Source: Paeniroseomonas aquatica
Lineage (GTDB): Bacteria; Pseudomonadota; Alphaproteobacteria; Acetobacterales; Acetobacteraceae
DNA length: 56,662 nucleotides
Assembly (NCBI RefSeq): GCF_030409335.1
Contig: NZ_JAUFPN010000198.1
Coordinates: 1-56,662 of the forward strand
Direction: 5' to 3'
A program made the translations under genes and the position numbers. Below the pieces are notes generated by a model, which saw only the letters and a program-made list of their open reading frames with translations, was not told where the DNA came from and searched no databases. Within the stretch, counting starts at the first letter, position 1. Every line of letters starts with the position of its first letter. Below are positions 24,221 to 33,102 of this stretch, in pieces.

Positions 24221-25165
24221 ATGAAGCGGAGAATGCCGCGGCTGGCCGCCATTGCGGTTGCGCTGCTGCTGGCCTGTGCGCCGGCGGCCAGGGCTCAGGT
24301 CCTGCTCGTCATCCCCTGGCCCGCCGGCGGCGGCACGGACATCATCGGCCGCCTCATCCAGCCGGTGATGGGGGAGGTGCTGGGCGGCCAGCTCCTCATC
24401 CGCAACGTCGGCGGTGCCACCGGCACCATCGGCACGGCGGAGGTCATCCGCTCAAAGCCCGATGGCACGACCTTGCTGTTGACCTCGATGGCCGCCGTGG
24501 TCATCCAGCCGAGCTTCCGCGCCAATGCGCCCTACCAGGCCAGCCAGCTCGCCCCGGTCTGCCTGATCGCCGAGGCGCCGGCGACCCTGATGACGCCGAA
24601 AGACAGCGGCATCCGCAGCATCGCCGATATCGCCGCGCGCGCGCGGGCGAACCCCGGCCAGGTCCCCTATGCCTCCGGCGGCGTCGGCGGCCTCGGCCAT
24701 CTGGCGATGACGGCGCTGACCCGGGCGCTCGGGATCGAGATGAACCACATCCCCTTCCGCGGCTCCGGCGACAGCATCCTGGCGATGCAGCAGGGCACGG
24801 TGCAGATGCTGACGGCGGAGGCCAACCTGGTGCAGCAATACGGCATGCACGCCATCGCCGTCTTCGCCGAGCGCCGCAGCCCGGACACGCCGGATGCGCC
24901 GACCCTGCGGGAGCAGGGCCATGACCTGGTCTTCCCGCTCTGGACCGGGCTCTTCGCCCCCGCCGGCACCCCAGAGGCGACGCTGGAGCGGCTGGATAGC
25001 GTGTGCGGCCGCACCCTGCGGACGCAATCGGTGGTGGAGGGCATGACCCGCGCCTCCCACCCCATCCGCTACCTCGGCCGCCGCGACTTCACCGCCTATG
25101 TCCAGGCGGAGACGGTGAAGTATGCCGCGCTGATCCGCGATTCCGGATTGCGCCAGGCGGACTAG
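24221..25165 (+). CDS. Bug/TctC-family periplasmic solute-binding protein
   Basis: 314 residues. The signal peptide is basic then hydrophobic (KRRMPRLAAIAVALLLACAPAARA), followed by the receptor opening VLLVIPWPAGGGTDIIGRLIQP and LLIRNVGGATGTIGTAEVI. The usual VENRxGAxG is altered to IRNVGGATG, a mild divergence. It converges on the hyuB gene with a 4-bp overlap of the ends, so it is next to, but not co-transcribed with, the TRAP-hydantoinase operon. The ligand is unknown. Confidence 0.9.
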   Translation: MKRRMPRLAAIAVALLLACAPAARAQVLLVIPWPAGGGTDIIGRLIQPVMGEVLGGQLLIRNVGGATGTIGTAEVIRSKPDGTTLLLTSMAAVVIQPSFRANAPYQASQLAPVCLIAEAPATLMTPKDSGIRSIADIAARARANPGQVPYASGGVGGLGHLAMTALTRALGIEMNHIPFRGSGDSILAMQQGTVQMLTAEANLVQQYGMHAIAVFAERRSPDTPDAPTLREQGHDLVFPLWTGLFAPAGTPEATLERLDSVCGRTLRTQSVVEGMTRASHPIRYLGRRDFTAYVQAETVKYAALIRDSGLRQAD

Positions 25166-26790
25166 ACGTAGCCCAGCTGCCGGTCGCGCGCGGCGGCCTC
25201 GGGCGCCCGCTGGGCCGGGTCGCCGAAGCCGCCGCCGCCCGAGGTCTCCAGCCGGATGCGGTCGCCCTGCTGCAGGGGGACATTGTCCGACTTCGGCGGC
25301 ATCGGGCTTTCGATGCCGTCGCGGACCAGCACCAGCCGCCCCACCGCGGCGGGGCCGCCGCCGGCCAGCCCATAGGGGGCGTGGACGAAGCGGTCCATGT
25401 TGGCGGTGAAGAAGCAGCGCGGGCTGTCGATCCGCCATTCGCGGGCGAGGCCGAGGCCGCCGCGACGCATGCCCACGCCGCCCGAGCCCGCCAGCAATTC
25501 GTAGCGGGTGATGGTCAGCGGCGCCTGGGCCTCGATCATCTCGATGGGGATGTTGCTGTTGTTGTGCATGCCGGAGGAGAGCGCGTTGACGCCGTCCTTC
25601 TTCGGATGCGCCCCGGTGCCGCCGATCTCGATCTCGACCAGCACCTCCCGCCTCGCATCGGCGGCCACGGTCTGGAAGGTGCAGACATAGCTGTTGCCGT
25701 AATAGGCCGCGGGGATGCGGTCCGGCACCGCCTGGTGCAGCGCGCCGAACATGGCGTTCAGCAGGCGGTGGGTCACCGCGATCCGGTGCACCACCGGTGC
25801 GGGGTGGCGGGCATTCACCACCGAGCCTTCGGGGGCGAAGGTGGAGATGGGGCGGTAGCAGCCGGCGTTCGCCGCGAAAGGCTCGTCGCAGGCGCACATC
25901 ACGGCGAACATGACCGCCGCATTGCTGCTGGCGAGCGTCGCATTGGTCGGGCCCTGCACCTGGGGCGAGCAGCCGGACATGTCGACGCTGATGCTCTCGC
26001 CGGCGATGGTGACCGCGACATGCAGCCTGATGGGCTTGTCGAGGTCGATCCCGTCGTCGTCGAGCCAGTCGGTGAATTCATAGGTGCCGTCGGGCATCCG
26101 CCCGATCGCCGCGCGCATCGCCGCCTCGCTCATGTCGAGGATGCGGGCGCCGGCCTCGATCATGCCGTCGGCGCCGTAGCGCGTCGCCAGCCGGCGCAGC
26201 GCCGCGGCGCCCACCTCCAGTGACGCAATCTGGCTCTGCAGGTCGCCCAGCAGCAGGTCGGGCTTGCGGATATTCTGCCGGATCATCGCCCAGACGCCCT
26301 CGTTGCGGACGCCCTTCTCGATCAGCTTCACGGGGGGGATGCGCAGCCCCTCCTGGAAGATCTCGATCGCCTTGGCGGCATAGCTGCCGGCGACCAGCCC
26401 GCCCACGTCGATGTGGTGGCAGAGGGTGCCGACGAAGGCGATCCGCCGCCCCTCGTGGAAGACCGGCTTGAAGGCGGTGATGTCCGGCAGGTGCTGCCCG
26501 CCGCAATAGGGATCGTTGGAGATGACGACGTCATCCGGCCTCCAGTCGTTCACGTCCACCCACTTGTCCAGCAGCTCCCGCAGGAAATGCGACATGCTGT
26601 TGAGGTGGCTCGGGATGCGGGCCGACTGGGCGAGGTTGTTGCCCTCCGCATCGAAGACGGCGGTGGAGTAGTCCAGCAGCTCCCGCACGATGGTGCTGCG
26701 GCTGGTCCGCCAGACGGTGACGTCCATCTCGGCGGCGGCGGCGGTCAGCGCGTTGCGGATGACCTCGATCTCGATCGGGCCCAAGGTCAT
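25162..26790 (-). CDS. hyuB: Hydantoinase B/oxoprolinase family subunit
   Basis: 542 residues, normal for HyuB. Conserved family landmarks: IEIEVIRNALTAAAAEMDV at the start, NNLAQSARIPSHLNSM, SNDPYCGGQHLPDITAFKP and YELLAGSGGVGMRRGGLGLAREW, with a final GGGFGDPAQR. With HyuA it forms the ATP-dependent amidase of the N-methylhydantoinase, acetophenone carboxylase or 5-oxoprolinase group. The start overlaps the hyuA stop by ATGA. It is the last gene of a five-gene unit beginning with a TRAP receptor, so the ligand is probably imported by that transporter and opened here. The exact substrate cannot be read from sequence. Confidence 0.9.
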   Translation of the reverse strand: MTLGPIEIEVIRNALTAAAAEMDVTVWRTSRSTIVRELLDYSTAVFDAEGNNLAQSARIPSHLNSMSHFLRELLDKWVDVNDWRPDDVVISNDPYCGGQHLPDITAFKPVFHEGRRIAFVGTLCHHIDVGGLVAGSYAAKAIEIFQEGLRIPPVKLIEKGVRNEGVWAMIRQNIRKPDLLLGDLQSQIASLEVGAAALRRLATRYGADGMIEAGARILDMSEAAMRAAIGRMPDGTYEFTDWLDDDGIDLDKPIRLHVAVTIAGESISVDMSGCSPQVQGPTNATLASSNAAVMFAVMCACDEPFAANAGCYRPISTFAPEGSVVNARHPAPVVHRIAVTHRLLNAMFGALHQAVPDRIPAAYYGNSYVCTFQTVAADARREVLVEIEIGGTGAHPKKDGVNALSSGMHNNSNIPIEMIEAQAPLTITRYELLAGSGGVGMRRGGLGLAREWRIDSPRCFFTANMDRFVHAPYGLAGGGPAAVGRLVLVRDGIESPMPPKSDNVPLQQGDRIRLETSGGGGFGDPAQRAPEAAARDRQLGYV

Positions 26791-28841
26791 GGCGTGGTCC
26801 TCGCGATCAGCGCGCCGGCGGCGCCGAGCCGGGCGGTCCAGCCGCGGCTGATGTAGTGGGTGGCGAAGGGTTCCTCGACGATGGCCGGGCCGGTGATGAT
26901 GTCCTCCGGCGGCAGTGCCTCGCGGTCCCAGACCGGGATGTCGCGCCAGGCGCCCTCCTCGAAGACCCGCCGCGTTCCCTTCAGCGCCCGCCGGTCCGCC
27001 GGCTGCGGCTCCGCCGCCTCGGGCTTCGGCAGCAGGCCGGTGGCGATGACGCGGAGGGTGACGATCTCCACCGCCTCCTTCGGATCGGAATAGCTGAAGC
27101 GCTGCCGGTGCATCGCATGGAAGCGCCCGAGCAGCGCATCGAGCGCCGACGCATCCGGTGCGGCCACGTCGCCCCAGGGCACGAGCAGCTCGAAGGCCTG
27201 GCCGTGGTAGCGCATGTCGACCGCCACCTCGATATGCCGCGCCCCTGCCGCCACGCCGTCGGCCGCCAGCCGCGCATCGGCCGTCGCCCGCAGCTCGGCC
27301 AGCAGCGCGCCCACCTCCGCCAGGCTGCCCGCCACCGCCGGCATCACCCGGGACCGCGCGATGTCCTGCACCAGGTCGCTGTAGAGGATGCCATAGGCCG
27401 AGAGCGTCCCCGGCTCGCGCGGGAAGATCACCTCGGCGATGCCCATCTCCGCCGCCACGTCGGTCGCATGCAGCCCGCCGGCGCCGCCGAAGGAGAGCAT
27501 GGAGAATTCGCGCGGATCGAGCCCCTTCTCGAAGAGCGACAGCCGCACCGCCGCGCCGAGGTTGGCGTTGGTCACGGTCAGCATCCCCTGCGCCGCCTGC
27601 TCGACGCTCAGCCCGAGCGGCGTGCCGACCCGGGCGGCGATGGCGGCCCGCGTCGCAGGCATGTCGAGCTTCATCGCCCCGCCGAGGAAATAGTCCGGGT
27701 CCAGCCGTCCCAGCGCCAGATTGGCATCCGTCACCGTCGGCTCCACCCCGCCCCGCCCATAGGCGACCGGCCCGGGCCGGGCGCCGGCGCTGCGCGGCCC
27801 GACCGTCAGCCGCCCGCCATGGTCGACGCTGGCAATCGACCCGCCGCCGGCGCCGATGGTGCGCATCTCCACCATCGGCAGGCGCACCGGCAGCCGGTCG
27901 ATCTCGCCCTGGGTGATGACCGAGACGCGGCCGCCCTGCACGACCGAGACATCGAAGCTGGTCCCGCCCATATCGACCGCGACGAGGTTAGGCCGGTCCA
28001 GCAGCTGCGCGATCCGCCCCGCCGCCAGGGCGCCGCCGGAAGGCCCCGAGAGCAGCAGCCGCGCCGGCTGTTCCGCCGCCGTCCGCAGGCTGCAGACGCC
28101 GCCGTTGGATTGCACCAGGAAGACCAGCGGCCGGAAGCCGCCCTCGCCGAGCTTCGCTTCCAGCCGGTCGAGGTAGGCCTTCACCACCGGCACCAGCAGC
28201 GCGTTCAGCACCGTGGTGCTGGACCGCTCGTATTCGCGGATCTCCGGGCTGACCTCAGAGGAGAGCGAGACCGGCAGACCCGGCCGCGCCGCCCGCAGCA
28301 GCGCCTTCAGCCGCTGCTCATGCGCCGGGTTGACGTAGCTGTGCAGCAGGCAGACGGCGACGGCCTCGGCGCCGAGCGCATCCAGCCTCGCCAGCAGCGC
28401 CGGCATCGCCGCCTCGTCCAGCGCCGTCTCGACGCTGCCATCCGCCCGCATCCGCTCCGCCACGCCGAGGCGGCGGTCGCGCTCGACCAGGCAGGGGAAG
28501 GGATCGGGGTCCACGGCGTAAAGTTCGCGCCGCACATGCCGGGTGATCTCCAGCACATCCTCGAAGCCCGCCGTGGTCAGCAGCACGCCGCGGGCCAGCT
28601 TGCGCTCCAGCACCGCATTGGTGGCGATGGTGGTGCCGTGCAGCAGCAGCCCGACCTGATCGAGCGCGAAGCCGAAGCGCCCGGAGGCCTCCCCCACCCC
28701 GCGCAGCAGGCCGATGGAGGGGTCCTCCGGCGTGGTCGGCGTCTTCCAGGCGCGCACCGAACCGTCGCGGGCATCCATGATCTGCAGGTCGGTGAAGGTG
28801 CCGCCGATGTCGACGGCGATGCGGATGGGCTTGTCGGTCAT
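26787..28841 (-). CDS. hyuA: Hydantoinase A/oxoprolinase family subunit (ATP-binding)
   Basis: 684 residues. The N-terminal Hydant_A_N domain begins IRIAVDIGGTFTDLQIMD (phosphate-1 loop) and continues with LLLHGTTIATNAVLERKLARG. The Hydantoinase_A core has VAVDMGGTSFDVSVVQGG, IGAGGGSIASVD and GGAGGLHATDVAAEMG. Known HyuA proteins phosphorylate the amide or ketone substrate. The ATG at 28841 was chosen over 28862 because it overlaps the DctM stop as ATGA, giving coupling. It lies in the same operon as the TRAP permease. Confidence 0.92.
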   Translation of the reverse strand: MTDKPIRIAVDIGGTFTDLQIMDARDGSVRAWKTPTTPEDPSIGLLRGVGEASGRFGFALDQVGLLLHGTTIATNAVLERKLARGVLLTTAGFEDVLEITRHVRRELYAVDPDPFPCLVERDRRLGVAERMRADGSVETALDEAAMPALLARLDALGAEAVAVCLLHSYVNPAHEQRLKALLRAARPGLPVSLSSEVSPEIREYERSSTTVLNALLVPVVKAYLDRLEAKLGEGGFRPLVFLVQSNGGVCSLRTAAEQPARLLLSGPSGGALAAGRIAQLLDRPNLVAVDMGGTSFDVSVVQGGRVSVITQGEIDRLPVRLPMVEMRTIGAGGGSIASVDHGGRLTVGPRSAGARPGPVAYGRGGVEPTVTDANLALGRLDPDYFLGGAMKLDMPATRAAIAARVGTPLGLSVEQAAQGMLTVTNANLGAAVRLSLFEKGLDPREFSMLSFGGAGGLHATDVAAEMGIAEVIFPREPGTLSAYGILYSDLVQDIARSRVMPAVAGSLAEVGALLAELRATADARLAADGVAAGARHIEVAVDMRYHGQAFELLVPWGDVAAPDASALDALLGRFHAMHRQRFSYSDPKEAVEIVTLRVIATGLLPKPEAAEPQPADRRALKGTRRVFEEGAWRDIPVWDREALPPEDIITGPAIVEEPFATHYISRGWTARLGAAGALIARTTP

Positions 28842-30202
28842 TGCATCACCCGCGGCAGCCACAATGCGATATCCGGCCAGATCATCATCAGTACCACCGC
28901 GAAAAGATAGGCGCCGAGGAAGGGCATCACCCCGGCGAAGACATCCGTGATCGGCCCCGCCTTGGGCCGCATCCCCTGCAGCACGTACATCACCGTGCCG
29001 TCGGGCGGGCTGATCTGGGCGATCTCGACCAGCATGGTCACCATCACCCCGAACCAGATGGGATCGTAGCCGAGCGCCGTGACGATCGGGAAGACCACCG
29101 GCACGGTGGTGATGATCATGGAGAAGCCCTCCATGAAGGTGCCGAGCGCCAGGTACAGCGCCAGGATGCAGGCCATGATGGCCCAGGGCGGCAGCGGCAG
29201 CCCGCCGATGAAGCCGGCGAGCGTCTGCGGCACGTTGATCGCCGTCAGCAGGTAGTTCAGCAGGTAGGCGCCGAAGATGATGAGGCCGAGCAGCGCGGTG
29301 TTGCGTGCCGTGGCCTCCGCACTGGCATTCAGCAGGCGGAAGCTGAGCTTGCCCTCGATGCCGGCGAAGAAGGCGGCGCCGACGACGCCGAGCGCCGCCG
29401 CCTCGGTCGGGGTGGCGAAGCCGGCATAGATCGAGCCCAGCACCAGCAGCATCAGCAGCAGGGTCGGCACCAGGTCGACCAGCGCCTTCAGCTTCAGGAC
29501 CAGCGGCAGCTTCGCCGGCCTCGGCAGCGGGTGCCGCAGGCCATGCGCCATGATGACGAGGATGAAGAGGCCGGTCACCAGGATGCTCGGCAGCAGCGCC
29601 GCGATATAGAGCGCGCCGACCGAGGTCTCGGTGATCAGCCCGTAGATGATGAAGGTGATCCCCGGCGGGATGAGGTTGCCCAGTGCCCCGCCGGCGGCGA
29701 GCGAGCCCAGCACCATCCGCTGGCTATAGGCGCTGTCGTTGAAATAGGGCAGCGCGACCGAGCCCATGGTCGCCGCGGTCGCGATCGACGACCCCGATAT
29801 GGCGGAGAAGACCGCGCAGGAGACGATGTTGGTATGGAGCAGGCCGCCCGGCAGCCGGTTCAGCCAGACGTTCAGCGCCCGGTAGAGCCTATCGGACAGG
29901 CCGGCCCGCAGCAGGATCTCGCCCATCAGCAGGAAGAGCGGCACCGCGACGAGTACGAAATTCGACGACGGCCCCCAGAGCGTCTGCCCGGCGAAGGCCC
30001 ACCAGGGGCGGTCGGAGAAGGTCAGCCCGATCAGCACGCCGAGCAGGCCGAGCACCGCGGCGATATAGACGCCCGCGCCGAAGAAGACGAGGAAGGCCCC
30101 GGTCAGCGCCAGGATCTCGACCACCGGCACCGCCTGGCCGCCATTGGCCGCGGCGACGACGGCACCGGCCAGCAGCAGCAGCAGGAAGACGACGGCGATC
30201 AT
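28838..30202 (-). CDS. dctM: TRAP transporter large permease (DctM)
   Basis: 454 residues with about 12 membrane helices and the DctM signatures FVLVAVPLFLLMGEILLRAG, FSAISGSSIATAATMGSVALP, GNLIPPGITFIIYGLITETSVG and YAGFATPTEAAALGVVGA. It forms the Na+-driven channel of a tripartite ATP-independent periplasmic transporter. Both ends overlap neighbours by ATGA, so stoichiometric translation with DctQ and HyuA is likely. The first helix is preceded by an extra hydrophobic N-terminal segment (AVVFLLLLLAGAVVAAANGG). Confidence 0.93.
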   Translation of the reverse strand: MIAVVFLLLLLAGAVVAAANGGQAVPVVEILALTGAFLVFFGAGVYIAAVLGLLGVLIGLTFSDRPWWAFAGQTLWGPSSNFVLVAVPLFLLMGEILLRAGLSDRLYRALNVWLNRLPGGLLHTNIVSCAVFSAISGSSIATAATMGSVALPYFNDSAYSQRMVLGSLAAGGALGNLIPPGITFIIYGLITETSVGALYIAALLPSILVTGLFILVIMAHGLRHPLPRPAKLPLVLKLKALVDLVPTLLLMLLVLGSIYAGFATPTEAAALGVVGAAFFAGIEGKLSFRLLNASAEATARNTALLGLIIFGAYLLNYLLTAINVPQTLAGFIGGLPLPPWAIMACILALYLALGTFMEGFSMIITTVPVVFPIVTALGYDPIWFGVMVTMLVEIAQISPPDGTVMYVLQGMRPKAGPITDVFAGVMPFLGAYLFAVVLMMIWPDIALWLPRVMQ

Positions 30203-30810
30203 GCCCGGGTGCCCCGCGCCATCTCGACCGCTTCCAGCGCCTCCGCGGTCTCGTCCTCCAGGGTGCGGGAGCCGAGCAGGCGGTCCAGCTCCTCCGGCCG
30301 GCCGGCCAGCAGCGCCAGCAGGCTTTCCAGCAGCAGCACCGCGATCATCGCGCAGAAGGCGATGATGCCGAAGGCCCAGAGCCCCTGCGGCAGCACCAGC
30401 GGTACCCGCAGGGCGCTGTTGTCATGGGCGTCGAACAGCAGGCTCTCATCGACCAGCTCCCAGGCGGCCCAGGCGCAGAAACCGGCGAAGCCGCCGAGCA
30501 GCAGCAGCGAGACCAGGTGCAGCCAGGCCCGCAGCCGCAGCGGCAGCCGGTTGACCCAGACGTCGACCCGGATATGCGCCCGCCGCGCCAGGGTATGCGC
30601 CAGCGCCCAGGCGATGCCGCCGGCCAGCATGTAGCCGGTGATCTCGACCGTGGCGGTGGAGGAGACCCCGAAGGCGCTGCGGCCGATGATGTCGAAGGTG
30701 ATGAACAGGGCGCAGGCCACGTAATTCCAGCCGGCGAGATGGGCCATCACCGCGGCCAGGGCGGCGACGCCCTGGCGCAGCCGCCGTGCGGCGCGAAGCG
30801 ATCCGCTCAC
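30199..30810 (-). CDS. dctQ: TRAP transporter small permease (DctQ)
   Basis: 203 residues, four membrane helices with the family pattern NYVACALFITFDIIGRSAFG, ITGYMLAGGIAWALAHTLARRAHIRVDVWVNRLP and a long acidic C-terminal tail. The start is a GTG at 30810 overlapping the dctP TGA as GTGA; the first in-frame ATG would remove part of helix 1. The tail (RPEELDRLLGSRTLEDETAEALEAVE) is longer than usual. It works with DctM in the inner membrane. Confidence 0.88.
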   Translation of the reverse strand: MSGSLRAARRLRQGVAALAAVMAHLAGWNYVACALFITFDIIGRSAFGVSSTATVEITGYMLAGGIAWALAHTLARRAHIRVDVWVNRLPLRLRAWLHLVSLLLLGGFAGFCAWAAWELVDESLLFDAHDNSALRVPLVLPQGLWAFGIIAFCAMIAVLLLESLLALLAGRPEELDRLLGSRTLEDETAEALEAVEMARGTRA

Positions 30811-31880
30811 CCGCCGGCGCGCACGCCGGCGATCGGCGCGATCACCTGGTTGAAGACCTCGCCGCAGCGGGCGCCGCAGCGGCGGATGAAGCCGGGCAGC
30901 ACGGTCTTCTCGAGGATCTCGCGCAGCGCCGCCCGGTCGGCCGGGGTCGCCGGCACCTCGGTCATCGGCCGGGTGGACAGCGTATGGATCCTGCAGGCCG
31001 CGGCATTGCCGATGGCGCAGTCGATCCCGTCGCGCGTCGCCGCATCGCCGAGTTCCCACTGCTTGTCGCTCATCTCGCGGAAGGTGCCCTCCATGAAGCT
31101 TCGCACCGCCGGGTCCAGCCGGTTCCACCAGGCGAGGTTCACCATGTAGCCGGCCAGGGCCCAGGAGACCGGCAGGTTGGAGATATGCGTCGTCACCTCC
31201 GGCCAGCGCGCGGCGACGCCGCTGCCGGTGCCGGTGATGGCGCAATCGACCACGCCGCGTTCCAGCGCCGAATAGACCTCGGGGAAGCCGATCGAGACCG
31301 GCTGGGCGCCGAAGGCGGTGAAGAAATCGACCAGCGAATTGCCGAAGGTGCGGATCTTGCGGCCGCGCAGGTCGGCGAAGCTGGCGAAGGGGGCGCGGCA
31401 ATAGACCACCTGCGCCGGGAAGGGATAGATGATCATCAGCCGGGCGCCGAAGCGCTCGAGGTCGCGGTTCACCACCGGCAGCATGGCCTCGGCGATGCGC
31501 TTCGCCGTGGCGATATCGGGCGCCAGGCCGGCGAGGTCGACGCCGTCGAGGATCGGCACGTCGCCCGAGAGGGTGCTCAGCGTGCTGGCGCCGATATCCG
31601 CCTGTCCCGAGCGCACCAGCCGCACCAGCTCGGTGCCGCTGAGGTTGCGCTCGGCGTGCGAGGAGAGCTGCACCTCGATCCGACCGCCGGTGCGGGCGGC
31701 CATCTGCTCCCGCAGGTAGGGCACGTCGACGCGGACCATCTGCGGCTGGGTCGGCAGCGGCTGGGTGACGGCGACGATGGTCACCTTGGGTCCGGGCGGG
31801 AGGCTGGCTGGCATCTGCGCCAGGGCCGGGCCGGCGAGGCCCAGCGCGGCGGCGGCGCCGAGCAGGAACTGTCTCATCAT
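30807..31880 (-). CDS. dctP: TRAP transporter periplasmic receptor (DctP family)
   Basis: 357 residues with a signal peptide (RQFLLGAAAALGLAGPALAQ). DctP landmarks: ISNLPVSWALAGYMVNLAWW, the selectivity region RGRKIRTFGNSLVDFFTAFGA with the Arg that usually salt-bridges a carboxylate, and PEVYSALERGVVDCAITG. The substrate is thus probably a carboxylic acid. GGGAGAGG lies about eight bases upstream of the ATG pair. It is the first gene of the dctP-dctQ-dctM-hyuA-hyuB operon and divergent from a second Bug-hyuA-hyuB operon. Confidence 0.92.
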   Translation of the reverse strand: MMRQFLLGAAAALGLAGPALAQMPASLPPGPKVTIVAVTQPLPTQPQMVRVDVPYLREQMAARTGGRIEVQLSSHAERNLSGTELVRLVRSGQADIGASTLSTLSGDVPILDGVDLAGLAPDIATAKRIAEAMLPVVNRDLERFGARLMIIYPFPAQVVYCRAPFASFADLRGRKIRTFGNSLVDFFTAFGAQPVSIGFPEVYSALERGVVDCAITGTGSGVAARWPEVTTHISNLPVSWALAGYMVNLAWWNRLDPAVRSFMEGTFREMSDKQWELGDAATRDGIDCAIGNAAACRIHTLSTRPMTEVPATPADRAALREILEKTVLPGFIRRCGARCGEVFNQVIAPIAGVRAGG

Positions 31881-32067
31881 GCGGAAGCCTCTCCCCTATC
31901 GATGGTCCCGGTGATCCCGGTCCCGGTCGGCCGGCTGGCAGCATGGCATGCGCACCGGGGCCGTCCACTGCCTGCGCGGCGGCAATCGGCGCCACGGGGC
32001 GGCCTCTGCCCACGCCCGGGTCAGCCGCGCCCAGCCCTTGGGCATGCGGCCCGGCCTTGCGGGGGCC

Positions 32068-32095
32068 TTGGCGGCTCGCGGCTGCGTGCTAGCCT
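32068..32095 (+). promoter_or_regulatory. Candidate promoter of the Bug-hyuA-hyuB operon
   Basis: TTGGCG at 32068-32073 and TAGCCT at 32090-32095 with 16 bp between, 27 bp before the start codon. It lies in the 242-bp region shared with the divergent TRAP-hydantoinase operon, where I saw no gene and no clear long palindrome. Confidence 0.35.
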
Positions 32096-32122
32096 CGGCG
32101 CGGACCGGGTCGGGATGGGCGC

Positions 32123-33100
32123 ATGCAGGGCAAATTGCGGCGGCGGATGCTGCCGGCGGCGGGGCTCGGTCTTCTCGCAGGCATCGCCGCGCCGGGTCCG
32201 GCACGCGCCCAGGCCTGGCCGACACGCCCGGTCCGGCTGATCGTCCCCTTCCCGCCCGGCGGCGGCGTCGACCTGACCGCGCGGCTGCTGGCGGAGCCGC
32301 TGGGCCGGGTGCTGGGGCAGAGCGTGGTGGTCGAGAACCGCGGCGGCGCCGGCGGCATCCTCGGGGTGGAGGCGATGTCGCATGCCCCGCCCGATGGCCA
32401 TGTGCTGAGCCTGACCGGCGCCGGCACCACCACCGCCGGGCCGCACCTCCGACCCCTGCCCTATGACGCGATGGGGCTCGGGCATGTCACCCGGCTGGTG
32501 CGGATGCCCTTCATCCTCGCGGTGCGCAACACCCTGCCGGCGCGGAGCCTGGCGGAGTTCATCGCGCTCGGCCGGGCCGGGGAGATCCGCTGGGCCTCGG
32601 GCGGCATCGGCACCAGCCAGCACTTGGCGGGGGAGCTGTTCAAGCAGATGTCGGGGATCGCCATGGTGCACGTGCCCTATCGCGGCACCGGGCCGGCGCT
32701 GGCCGACCTCGCCGCCGGCATCGTCGACGCCTATTTCGGCGACCCGGCGACGCTGGCGCTGATCAACGGCGGCCAGGCGCGGGCGATGGCGGTGACGGCG
32801 CCGGAGCGCTGGCCGCTGCTGCCCGAGACGCCGGCGGTGGCCGAGGCGGTGCCGGGCTATGCCGCGGAGAACTGGTACGGGCTGGCGGCGCCGCCGGGCA
32901 CCCCGCCGCCCATCCTCGACCGGCTCTCGGCCACGGTGCGACAGGTGCTGGCCGAACCGGCGACGGCGGCGCGCTTCGAGGCGGCGGGGCTGCACCCGGC
33001 CACCCTCTCCATCGCCGAGTACCGTGACTTCCTGCGGCGCGACACCGAGACCTGGGGCCGCGTGGTGCGGGCCGGCAATATCCGCGTGGATGGCGATTGA
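32123..33100 (+). CDS. Bug/TctC-family periplasmic solute-binding protein
   Basis: 325 residues. The signal peptide (KLRRRMLPAAGLGLLAGIAAPGPARAQ) is followed by VRLIVPFPPGGGVDLTARLLAEP and VVVENRGGAGGILGVEAM, and later MVHVPYRGTGPALADLAAG. It leads directly into hyuA: its TGA lies two bases before the hyuA ATG at 33103. Unlike the other four receptors it is therefore clearly in an operon with a catabolic enzyme, and probably binds the cyclic amide or ketone carboxylate processed by HyuAB. No membrane subunit accompanies it. Confidence 0.92.
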   Translation: MQGKLRRRMLPAAGLGLLAGIAAPGPARAQAWPTRPVRLIVPFPPGGGVDLTARLLAEPLGRVLGQSVVVENRGGAGGILGVEAMSHAPPDGHVLSLTGAGTTTAGPHLRPLPYDAMGLGHVTRLVRMPFILAVRNTLPARSLAEFIALGRAGEIRWASGGIGTSQHLAGELFKQMSGIAMVHVPYRGTGPALADLAAGIVDAYFGDPATLALINGGQARAMAVTAPERWPLLPETPAVAEAVPGYAAENWYGLAAPPGTPPPILDRLSATVRQVLAEPATAARFEAAGLHPATLSIAEYRDFLRRDTETWGRVVRAGNIRVDGD

Positions 33101-33102
33101 GC

